DNA of 64,000 nt from Allodiplogaster sudhausi. Its lineage: Eukaryota > Nematoda > Chromadorea > Rhabditida > Diplogasteridae. Position 1 is the stretch's first letter; each line of letters begins with the position of its first letter. Below the pieces are notes generated by a model, which worked only from the letters and a program-made list of their open reading frames with translations, did no database searches and had not been told where the DNA came from. This document shows positions 25,973 through 36,625 of this stretch, one piece after another. Where the stretch lies: the NCBI GenBank assembly GCA_945643635.1, contig CALZFC010000005.1:6837001-6901000 (forward strand), given 5' to 3'. The position numbers and the translations under genes are program-made.

Positions 25973-28019
25973 ATGTCTTGCAACCACCCCGAGAAGTTCT
26001 ATCCAATTCTAAAAACGCCGGCGCTTCCGGCGGGAGCACTTTCTAATAAGGTGAGATTTCAAACAAATGCGGAAGTCAGCATTTGAAGGGTGGTTGTGGA
26101 TGAAGACAAAAATTACTGCATGTTCAGATTGCTCTTGTAACTGGCGGTGGTACAGGAATCGGCAAGGCGATTGCAACTACGTTTGCTCTTCTCGGCGCCC
26201 GCGTTGCCATCGCCGCACGGTGTGCTTAGTGGTCTTTTACACCACTTATTTATTTAAATCGTTCATTAAAGGAGTTTGGAGTACCGTGATTAGAGGCGGC
26301 AAAAAGTGTTTTATTTTCTTTTCATTAAATTTGTCCTTGTTTCTAGCCGTCTGGATGTGCTGGAAACAACAGCAGCCGAGATCCGCTCGAAGACGGGCGC
26401 AGAGTGCGCGGCCTTCCAGATGGATGTCAAGGACCCCGCCCAGGTCGCACTCGCGGTCGACCAAATCGAAAAGAAGTTACTTTGCATTCTCTATCTCTCT
26501 CTCACTTTCTCTGTCTCTCTTCTCTTTCTCTTTCTTTTCTCTTTCTCTGTCTCTATCTCTCTAAACTTCTTCATCTCTCATCATTTTCTCCGTCTCTCTT
26601 CTCTTTTTCTGCCTGTCTTCTGTTTCTATTTCTCTCTTTTATTTCTTGGTCTCTGTTTCTCTCTATACGACTTTCTTCTATTTAATCTGTGCTGTAGTTT
26701 GCCGTCTGTCTATATCTTGGATGACCTTTTCTTTACAGATTTGGGACGCCAAACATTTTGGTGAATAATGCGGCTGGCAATTTTATCATGGCTACTGATC
26801 GGCTAAGTGACAACGCCATTTCAACTGTCATTGATATTGGTATGCGAAATATACGACGAGAGAGTTGGATGCAATAAGTGAATAAGTTGTTTTATCAGTG
26901 CTGAAAGGAACTCTGCGAGTGACTCGCGAAGTGGGGAAACGGGCAATGAAAAATGGCTCTGGCTGCGCCATTCTCTCAATCACCACTCCATATGCGAGGT
27001 TTCTTTTGTATGACACATGAATGCTTTGACAGCTCCCTCCTGCAGAGCTGGTGGTCCCTTCGTCGTTCCTTCCGCTGTCTCCAAGGCTGGAGTCGAGACA
27101 ATGACCAAGTCGCTCGCTACTGAGTGGGCGAAATATGGCATTCGTTTCAATGTCATCGCCCCAGGACCAGTTCCGACTGAGGTTCAGCAAGTCTGCTGCT
27201 TCTATTTCTCTCTATCCATAACTGTTGCTCTCTCTCCCTCTCTCTTTCCCTCTCTCTTTCCCTCTCTCTTTCCCTCTCTCATTCCCTTCCTCTCTCTATC
27301 TCTCTCTCCCTCTTTCTCTCTCCCTCCATCTCCCCCTCTCTCTCCCTCTCTGTCTCCCTCTCTCTCTAATATGTTTCAGGGAGCGTTTGGCCGTCTGAGC
27401 ACTCTCTCCTTCGAAGATGCAGTTGAGGCAGCGGGAACAACAGTGCCGACTGGAAGGTAGACTGGAAGGAATTCTCTATCTTTTCTGCACTTGACTCTCT
27501 TTGAGATGCGGGGCGCCAGAAGAGATTGCGAATTGCGCTGCTTTTATCTGCTCCGACTACGGCAACTTCATTAATGGAGCGGTATGTACTTATTAACAGT
27601 AACTATCCGATTAATTTATTCGGTATATTCGTCCACTTACAACATTTTTCTTTAACAACGGTTCTTTTCTTTCTTTCTTTCTTTTATTTCTGGCTCTGTA
27701 ATACCTTTAATCTTTACCTCGCGCACTTTCTCTCCCTAATTCTCTCTCTCTCTCTCTCTCTCTCGATCCTCTACATTCTTTCTCTCTCTTTCTCGCTATC
27801 TTTCTCTCTCACTTCATCCTTTCTCTATCTCTCTGTCTATCTCTTTTTCTCTCTCTCACTCACTTTCTCTAGATCATCGATGTGGATGGTGGGCAGCAGC
27901 ATTTCAAGCACAACTCGATTGTGGGAGGTCATCATTTGTACGAGATGAGTGAGAAGGAATGGGATGAGATCGAGGCTAAGATCCGTGCCCGAAGTGGGAA
28001 GGCGAAGAGTCATCTCTGA
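25973..28019 (+). CDS. 2,4-dienoyl-CoA reductase, DECR1-type (311 aa)
   Basis: Nine exons: 25973-26050, 26128-26219, 26347-26475, 26739-26839, 26899-26998, 27046-27181, 27380-27456, 27506-27581, 27873-28019 (936 nt). SDR with TGGGTGIGKAIA (NADPH loop), VNNAAGNFI, SITTPYAR with the DECR-type Tyr, FVVPSAVSKAGVETMTKSL with the catalytic Lys, RFNVIAPGPV, GRCGAPEEIANCAAFICSDY and the long DECR1-like C-terminal segment. It reduces 2,4-dienoyl-CoA using NADPH. Sequence is closest to the mitochondrial DECR1 type, but the N-terminus (MSCNHPEKFYPIL) is not a clear presequence and the protein ends SHL, a PTS1-consensus tripeptide. Peroxisomal location is therefore suggested. Several introns are CT-rich (26490-26700, 27200-27370, 27735-27870). 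Confidence 0.93.
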
Positions 28020-28331
28020 GTCTTCTCCCTTCCCAATTCGAATGGGAGACCCGAATCTAGTCTTTCTTTATTCTAGGCATGGCTTGCATTCTTGTTGTCA
28101 TTTGAAGCATTCCTTCAATTGTATAAAGTTTATCTCAATATTTTTCCCTAACAGCTATAACACAAAAACGCGATGGTCGCTACACGGACATGAAAGCAAC
28201 ATTCTAGGAATTACCCATGGGAAGTTATAGGGATTATTAGCACAGCTGGTAAATATGAATGGACTGTTATTGTCTGAGGTAGTACTTCCATTTCACCTTT
28301 GAATCTACAGTTATCTGCTATCTCTGAATCG
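28020..28331. other. convergent spacer
   Basis: Lies between the reductase stop (+) and the mucin-like gene stop (-). No gene or repeat seen. Confidence 0.5.
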
Positions 28332-31300
28332 TCATTGAAGAGCTTTCTTGTTAAGATGGCGGGATTTGATGAAAGAATTGAGAGAATGAACGAGAGAGGG
28401 AGGGAGAGAAGAGAGATGAGACATCTCCGCCTGAAGACTCTCCGCCTCTGCCACGATCTTCTCCGCCTCTGAGATGACTTCATTCGAACTGAGACTCTCA
28501 ACTTCCTTCTCGAACTCATTCCAGAGTTGGTCATCAGCCTGGAAGGGTGTGGAGACGGGCAATGAGGTGGTTGATGACTGGCAACACACCGGAGGAGTGG
28601 AGGATGGGGGAGGGAGTTCGGAGGTGGATGGAGGAGGCAGAGAGATTGTCGTTGCTGTGCTCGGAACACTGACTATCTTTCCCGGGAGCACTTTTTCTTC
28701 CACCTTTATGGAGTTCCTTTCATTTGCGCCAAGAAATCTGTACAATTATGAAGACAATAATCTTTTAAGCTCTAGTTAGATATCTCTAGGCTAGCAATAG
28801 GCTATCATTCTGCTGCATCTGTATGAGGTATCAATTGTGAATGCAACTGACTTCAGTTGAGACGTCGTTCTTGTCTTCTCTTCATTATTGCTCGCGTGGG
28901 ATTCTCGCTGAATGAGAGATGTCCATAAAAGAGAAAAAAATCTGTCGTACCTGCTTGGCGATTCCTCCATCGTGAATGAGAGATGGAAATTGCTTCAGAA
29001 TGCTAGGAGCGGATGGCAACGGCGGGCTACTTCTAGCAATCAATAATGTTTATAGTTTCTTAGTCCACAATTTTACAGCCTTTTCTTTCAGCTTTCTTAT
29101 TTCATTTAGTATTTAAAATTTGAAACCTGAACTGAAGGTTTGGCAGCGCAGCGGAGTCAATTACTCTCCGCGCTGTTTTGGCTTTCCGTTTCGAAGAAGC
29201 CTCTTGACTTTTAAATCTGCAAAGAATGCATATGAAAAGTAGTTGCAGATAGATGGAAAAGTGTTTGTTTGAGAGGGAGAAAGAAGAGAGAGAGACAACC
29301 TCTTTTCTGTCTTCTTCCAATGAGAAGTGGGAGTGGCTGTTGAATGTCTCCGATGGGCACGGTTAGTTGAGGAAGATAGAAGAAGAGAGTTGTGATGGGA
29401 CGAGTGATGAGGACTACGAGTTCGATGAGAAGAGGAAGAAGAGAAAAGGGTCGAAGTTGTCAGTCTGACTCCATTTAGGGACTCAATTCCTCGTCGCTTC
29501 TTCTCTTTTCTTTTTCTCTTCTCGCTCACTTTTCGCGAACTCTGCAATGGCTTGCCTTCTTCAAAACCAGGGGGTGGAAATGGCTCACTTTAGCTTCAAC
29601 AGTTGTGATCGTAGAAGTGGATGTGGTGCTTGTTGAGACCAAGGGTTCGATAGAAGATGGAAGAGGCAGAGGAAGGGGAGAGAAGGGACTTCCACCAGCA
29701 GAGAGAGCATGGGGATGACGAGGGGCAGAGGGAGAAGGGAAAGAGATCACTCCTTCATCTTCCTCCACTCTGCTGACTCTTCTCTGGTACAATCCAATTG
29801 CACGCACCTCTTCCAGCTCACGCTTCTGAATCCAAAGAATTACTCAAGCAACTGTCTCTTTCAAACTCACTTTCTCTGCAATCTTCCTGTCGAGTGCATT
29901 TTGCAATTCGGGGTCGTCGTCGTTTGCGACGTGGAGAAGCACTTCGACATCACTCGGAGGTGGAGGGGGAGCAGAGGGAGAAAGAGGGCGAGAGGGAAGA
30001 GGAGGCCGAGAAGAAGGAAGAGGGCGAGATGGAGAAAGAGGACGAGAAGGATAAAGAGGGCGAGAGGGAGAAGAAGAAGTCAGGTCACGCTGGAGTGATG
30101 TTGGAAACGAAAACGGTGTCCTCACCTGAGAAATGGGCATCCTTTTATTTAGGTGCATATGATCACAAATACATATGTATCTTCAGATGTCACCTTAAGC
30201 CCCAAAACAATCTGAGTTGAAGACAGAAGTGGAAAAACCTTGGCGGATGAGCGTGATCTTTCTTGGGAAGCAGCCTCAGGACGGTCGTGGTCTTTCGCAA
30301 GAAGGACAGCTGACCATCGGCCGGGCGCAGTCTCGACCGCTCGTGCTGCAGAGAAGTCACTAGTTACTTGGGAGTGACAAGAACGAATTAGACCTGTCGT
30401 TGTGATCACTGATCTCGACGAAGCTTGCACAGAACCGGAAGCGTCATTTAGGCGCAGAATCTGAAAAATTCAACTGTACATTAGAGAAACTGCACTACAC
30501 TGTACTATTGAGAGAATGTGAGAAAGAGAGATACCGGAGGTTGAAAAGGCGGCGGTCGGGTGAATATATTTCGAAGTTGGAGGGGAGGTTCGGTGGGAAC
30601 TGCATCTTCCTTCGTGTCAGCTGATGGCAGAAGAAGAGCTCGCGCACGCAAAGGAAGGGAAGCAGCCGTCTCCCCCCACAATCCAGATTCTGCTTGCATC
30701 TACAAAAGATCCTGTTCCATCAAGAGCAGAATTCTCAAAATGTGTCTCATATAACCTGATCATCACTGGAGATAAGGAGTGGAGCCGCAGTGGGTTCCAT
30801 CTTGGCCACTTCAATGGATTCTTCCGTCTCTTTCTCTCCACTTCGTGGTCGCTCTTGACGAAGTTTAGCTGCTGTCTCTCGTACTTGATCTTCCGATTCT
30901 GACTGAAATACTTATATATAGTTTTGGAGAAGACAAATAAATGGCTGCGGAACCCTTGGAACTGCTGTGGAAGGAGGTGGAAGAGAAGGCGAACGAATAG
31001 GCAGAAGCTCAGGCAGGGATGAGAGTTGTCTCAGTGGTGGGCGAGAAAATGTCCGAGCTTCAATCTTTGCGCGTTGAATGGCCAATCTGATCATTACAGC
31101 TTAGAAACGGCAATATTTCCAAGGCAAAAATTAATATATATATATATATATATATATGTACATATGTATGTATGTATGTATGCACATAGACAATATGTAC
31201 ATACATATCTATTTATGTACATATGTACATAGAGATGCATACATATGAACATGCATAGAGGTACATACGTATGCATGCACACATTCATACATACATATGT

Positions 31301-34300
31301 ACATAAATATGTACTCGAAGTAGCAAAACGAACCTGGCTCTGTAAATGCGGAAGAGCTCGCGGTCGCTGGCTGGGAATGCAAACTGGTCTGCAATACGAG
31401 CGTCCGATTCGTAGTCGGGAGAATCTGCGAAGATTTGAAGGCCGCCTTGGCTGACGACGGAGGCAGCCGGAAGACTGCGCCCCGCTGAGAAGGCCTTCCC
31501 TTGCTTTTCTTCTGTCACAGCTGAGGCAGCTACTTCTTCTTTCACTTTCATTTCATCCTTCTCCGTTGCAAGAACAGTATAATTGCCCTTTGGAACAACT
31601 TCTCGATGTTCCGTCTGCAAGCGCTCTTTCTTCAGCCGCTTCATCTCTTCGATTGCCTGCACTTCCCTCAATCGCTCTTCTTCGCTCTGCTGCTCAAATT
31701 CGAGAAGCGGTAAAATGTCTCGTTTCTGTCGTGAGAACTTCTGCTTTCCGACTTCGGCAATAAATGGACCGGCGAAAAATCCTTTGGGATGAGTCATGAC
31801 GACATCATTCTCGATGACAAGGGGAGTTTCTTTCTGTCGATGGTGGTGCTGTCGATGAGGAAGAGAACGTGTCGACACCCTGACCGAGTCACTTCCAGAC
31901 TCGCCATCCAATCGAGCGACTGCCGATGGAGTCGACGTCTCGTGGACTTCTTCCTCCGTCACAGAAATAAGGGGTTCTTCAGTAGAGCCTCTTCTTCTCT
32001 CTTGTGCTGTTGGAGCCATTGTTCGACGCGGGGCGAAAGGGGAAGGAGTTGCGGAAGAGCGATGTGATTTGGCACGCTTCTTCTTCTGAACGGAGAGCCG
32101 GGAGATCAAAGGCATGACTGGAGAGGGAGGCTGGAGACCGGAGAGGGCCGGGTGCTCGGCCAGATGGGCTGGCAACACTACGAAAGTACGCTGCGATGGC
32201 TTCTGTGCCGAGGCCGCCAACCAAGAGGACACGGAAGAGGGCTGCAGTTCCTGCCGATGGATGACAACTGGAGAGGGAGCACTGAAGGAGGACTGCGATG
32301 TGGTCACTGGCGCTTCCAGGGGCTGACCCACTGAAGGAGTAGAAGACGGATTATGGTGGTGCTTGTGGTGATGATGGCGGTGATGCTTACGGTGGTGCTT
32401 CCGAGAACTGGACGACGATGGAGTTGAGGATGTCTCTGCCAGAGAAGAGGCATCTGGCAGAGTGACGTGTGAGAATCGAGATGGCGTTGAAGCGCGCGGG
32501 ACAGGGCCGGCTGTGGTTGTGGTGGGCTCGGCGGAGGAAGTCGAAGTGCTCTCAGCAGTTGTTCGTGCCGTTTCCGTTGTTGTTGTCGGACTTTTAGCCG
32601 TGAATATCTCACTGTCCGAAGAAGGTCTCTCCACTTCTGCTGTTTCTGTCTGAGTTTCCGCTGTTCGTTCGCCACTTCCTGTTGTGGTCATCTCATGTTC
32701 TGTTGTTGGTCCCTCGCTACTCACACTTTCTGTTGAAGTTCTTCTCTCAATTTCTGTAGTTTCTCTAGCACTCTCAGTTGTTGTGATTTCATTAGTCTGC
32801 AGTGAGAAAAGTGGGCGTTCCTCCTCTGCGACTTCAAGCACAGAATTCGTGGTGGAAAAGAAAAATTGCGAAGAAGAAGGAGATATTGTGGTGGAAGCAT
32901 CCCTGGCTTCGTTGAATGACTGTACAGGCGACGTAGAAGTTGGCAACGAAGAGGTTGAGAAAGTTTCAGGTGTCGTATCTGCCGGTGGGTCCTCGGAAAG
33001 TTTTCCAAACTGACTTGCGAACTCAGAGATTGCGACAATGGAACTCAGATCTCGGTCAACTTCCTCGACATCCTCCTTTGGTTGGCTGGCATCGGTTTCC
33101 AATTCGGGAGCTGTCTCAGCATTGGCCGGTTGGTGGAAGGAAGTCTCCATGAACGCGGAGAACGGAAGAAGGGAAGAAATGTGCTCGCTTGAAGTGTTTA
33201 CAGGATCAACAAAATCAGGGTTTGTGACATCAATAGAGGATGGCTCAACAGCGGATTCTGATTGGGGAGGGCTAAAGGAATCAGCAACCGAGGGGGGTGG
33301 AAAGGTCTGGACGAGTAGACTGGAGGCCCGTTCCAGGGCGAGTCGGAGAGCTCCGTACTCCGAACTACCCGAGCTCCGTTCCGCCGACCTCAGCTCGGTA
33401 GGAGCAGCGAACGCTTGGCGAGGAGTTGCCTGGCTGCTCTTCACCTGGAAGACGCGAATATTGTTGTTTCCGTTCTGTGGAGTGTGGTAAGCGACTTCTT
33501 GAATTGGAGGGACGACACTTGAAGCTGATCGAGGGGTTGTGGGATAACTTGAGTTATCACGAGCAACTGTATCCGTAGTCTCTTCACTTACCACCGTGGC
33601 TGCTTTCACTTTCCCCTGAGATTTATCTTTGGATAAACCAGAACTTCGTCGGTCTATTTTGTGCAGAGTTGGCGACTTGGGAATAGCAGATCCAGATTGA
33701 TTCTTGTGGAGTGATGAGCCGCGTGCGTCATTCACAATTATCGGCTTCTCTATCAATTTAAAGAGGAAATCATGGCGAGAGCGGTTGGGTTTGGTGCCAG
33801 AGACGTGTTGATCGGCTGCTCTCTTCCGCCGGAGACTGCCAAGGAGTGCGTGTTCGTAGCTGAGTTGCTTCACGAGCCGCGTCCTCTCAGTGTCTGCCTT
33901 CGAGACATGGAGTGGCTCCACGAAAGAAGGCTGCGAGCGTCGTTTGAGATGACGAAGACGCGACATCAGAATCTTCATCTCCCGTTTCTTCTGCTGCACT
34001 CTTTGCATGATCTCGTGTCTGTTTAATGGCTCAACGTTGAGGTCATTCGAGATGAGGTGCCGCTTTCTCAGAGGCTCGTGCAGTTTCCTGTGCTTCCTTC
34101 CCCCGTGATGTCTCCTTCTCAGAGGGGACGCCTTCACTTTCTTGAAGGCGTTGCTTTCATGGATGAGATGTTTCTGTTGAGAGAGAGGAATAGCAGATGT
34201 CATGTGCACGATTCCCGGTCGAATTGCCGTGTTGTTCAGCTGAAGAACGGAGACATTGCGCAGATTCGGCAGGACTCTCTTCTCTTCAATTCTCTCCGAA

Positions 34301-35540
34301 TCGACAATCACTGCTTCAGGAGATGCGACTTCGTCTGTGGCCGACGAGGAGGAAACTGAGCTGGAGGCGTCCTCCGTCCTCCTGGAAGTTTCAACGAAGT
34401 GGCTGGACGTTGTTTTGTATGACAAGACCGGGGCCGTCGTCGTGGAAGCTAATCTTCTCGTTGTTGTTCTAGGACTGGCTCTCCTCGTCGTCAGTCTCTC
34501 GGAAGAGTCCGATGACGGTGGAAGGGGAATCAGGACTTGGGGGTTCTCATCGGTGATCTCCGCTGCAGATGTAGAGGGTGGGGTCGTCGTTGTCGATGGT
34601 TCTGTGGAGGTGTTGAGTGGACTTGTCGCGGTCTCCTTGAATTCTGGCACAGTTGCAAGTGTTGGCCATGCGGCTGTCGTCTGTTCTGAGGAATCATCAC
34701 TGACCGTAGGAGCGGAGTCTTCCAAGCGAAATGCCGATGCAAATTCTTTAATCTGCTCTTCAAAAGATGGCTGGCCTCTTGATGTTGTTGTGACCTTCTC
34801 AGTCGAAGTTACCACTACTTCTGAAGTGGTGGATGGCTCTGAGCGGGTTGTCGTCTCTTCCGTTTCGATTGGAAGAAGAGCAAGAGTGTCTTGCTCAGCA
34901 GAAGCCTTCAAGATGGTTGTTCCTTTAAGAGGGACACGAGGAAGGCGAACGAGAATGGGCGGAGAAGACTCGAGGATGAACTCTGTGCTGCTCTGCTCGG
35001 AGGACGGCGACTCCTCTTCCAGAGAAGTTGCTCTTGTGTATTCTTGAACGGTCGGTGCTTCCGGAAAAAGTTCTGAAATATGACAATGAACTTCATTCCT
35101 GCAGCTTTTCATATGTATGTATGTACATACATATGTTCGTAAAAGAATGTGAATATTCTGAAAAATGTCCAGAACAGCGAAGATTTCGAGTGGTTTCAGT
35201 TTGATCCATTCAAACTACTCGATCTCCCACATTATATTATTCCATAGATAATCAAAAAATGTGCATATAACATGCTATATATCTACGTTTGAATGCAAAT
35301 ATGAAGTGAGATGAAAGTGAGCGAGAGGATGAATGCCAAACAGTATTCGAACCGTTTGTTGTTGAAGAGGAAAGTGTCTGACTGAAGGAGTATTCATCAT
35401 TGATTCCATTCTCCATTGCACGCCATCGGCCATTCCTTCAAACAGATCACTCTCTGATCAATCAATAGAAGAGAGAATGATCTGACTTACACTCCAGAGA
35501 TGGAGATGAAGAGAGACAGAACTGTCGGCAGGAGGTGCAT
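28332..35540 (-). CDS. secreted mucin-like Ser/Thr/Pro- and His-rich protein (1,967 aa), unrecognised
   Basis: Fourteen exons: 35540-35491, 35435-35353, 35072-31334, 31086-30954, 30902-30756, 30699-30535, 30460-30239, 30125-29871, 29825-29589, 29541-29300, 29216-29127, 29029-28951, 28907-28852, 28737-28332. They sum to 5,904 nt, exactly 1,968 codons. Exon 1 is a signal peptide (MHLLPTVLSLFISISG). Exon 3 alone codes for about 1,246 residues rich in Thr, Ser, Pro and Glu with TTTT runs, as in O-glycosylated mucins. It also holds a His/Lys cluster (about 17 residues, near 32340-32400), dibasic sites (QKRD, RRKR-type) and a charged helix. Later exons hold a PSRPL-type repeat (exon 8) and Ser/His-rich parts. 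The C-terminal exon ends in an acidic helix. No transmembrane segment was seen. No family was recognised. Role unknown; an extracellular matrix or cuticle-like coat is a guess. Confidence 0.85.
31131..31320. repeat. (TA)n and TACATA/TATG microsatellite in mucin-gene intron 3
   Basis: About 25 bp of pure TA, then about 160 bp of TATG, TACATA and ATGCATAC variants. Similar TACATA tracts occur at about 7180, 7890, 12920, 35105, 58213 and 59890. Confidence 0.85.
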
Positions 35541-36625
35541 TTCTTCTGCCTCTCCCTCCGGCGATCTCCAGGCTTCTCAGCCCTCTCCTTCTTTCTCCCT
35601 CCCGTATTCCACGACTTCTTCACTTTCCTAACCCGCTTCTTCTTACCCTAAAATTTCGCCGTCTTCACTTCAGTTAGCAAAGCAGAGCTCTTTCAAGGAC
35701 GTAATATCAAAATCCGAGAACATTCTATCATTCTCTTCCATTATAGAGCACGAACAAGCAAATATGAAAGCGAAATACGGTTTCGAAATGTTCACGAAAA
35801 GGGAAATTCGCTGGGAGCTTTGATTGGCAGGGTCAGGGAGAATTAGGGTTAGGGCAGAGGGAGGGTCATAGAGAGCTTGAGGGCAGGAAACTGCTGTCCT
35901 CTTTCCCTGCGACTCCCCCCTCTTTCTCTCTCCGACCACTCAAGCAAGGGCCAAAACTTGCCACAGGGGCAATGACTGATCTGCCAAGTCGCTCTTAGAT
36001 CCCCTCTTTATCATTTCACTCTCATTTTGGCAGGACAGTCCGAGTTTGCCCCCGTTCTTTTTCTAGTCACCAATATGATGCTTCGTGCAAATGGCAGCCT
36101 TATTCCTTTATTAAGATGAACAAAAAGGACAACTAAAATAGGCCTATACCCGTAGAATTCGGACAGAAGAACGAGAGAAGCGCGCATAATGAAACTTTTC
36201 TCTTTCTCTCTCACTGATCATGAAAGTGAGAGCACAAAAAAGGATCTTGTAGAGCACTTAACAACAGATCACATGCTGAGCGTTCACAGAATTCTAATAA
36301 TAAATTCAACCCTAAAGCAGATGGCTGGCAGCCCTTCTTTCGATTTCAATAAATAGCCAAGCTAAATCTTACAATAAAATCTTCTATGCAATCTTAGTAA
36401 GACATGTCTGATGCATTAGTTCAAGCAGATAAAATATTATAATAGTAAACAAATAATCTTCAAACGCCAACAAGCAGAAATAAAAAAAAAGTCGATAAGC
36501 TACAGGCCCGATACATGGGAATCTCCTCTGCCCAGGGAATTAAGTTGGAGAGACTGAATGAGAAGAGGTGAAGAATGTGAAGTGATAGATATGATGGAGT
36601 GTTTTGAATGGCGGAGGGAGGACAA
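35541..36625. other. intergenic spacer upstream of mucin-like gene
   Basis: Contains the mucin-gene promoter side and the EMC1 3' flank (both on the minus strand). No gene is supported. A short TTAGGGTTAGGG unit occurs at about 35842 but is not an array. Confidence 0.5.

Noticed and set aside
34256..35047. 263-aa plus-strand frame rich in Val and Ser
   Set aside because: Antisense of the Thr/Ser-rich mucin exon; codon bias of ACN/TCN gives open antisense frames.
35842..35856. TTAGGGTTAGGG, telomere-like
   Set aside because: Only two units; too short to suggest an interstitial telomere array.
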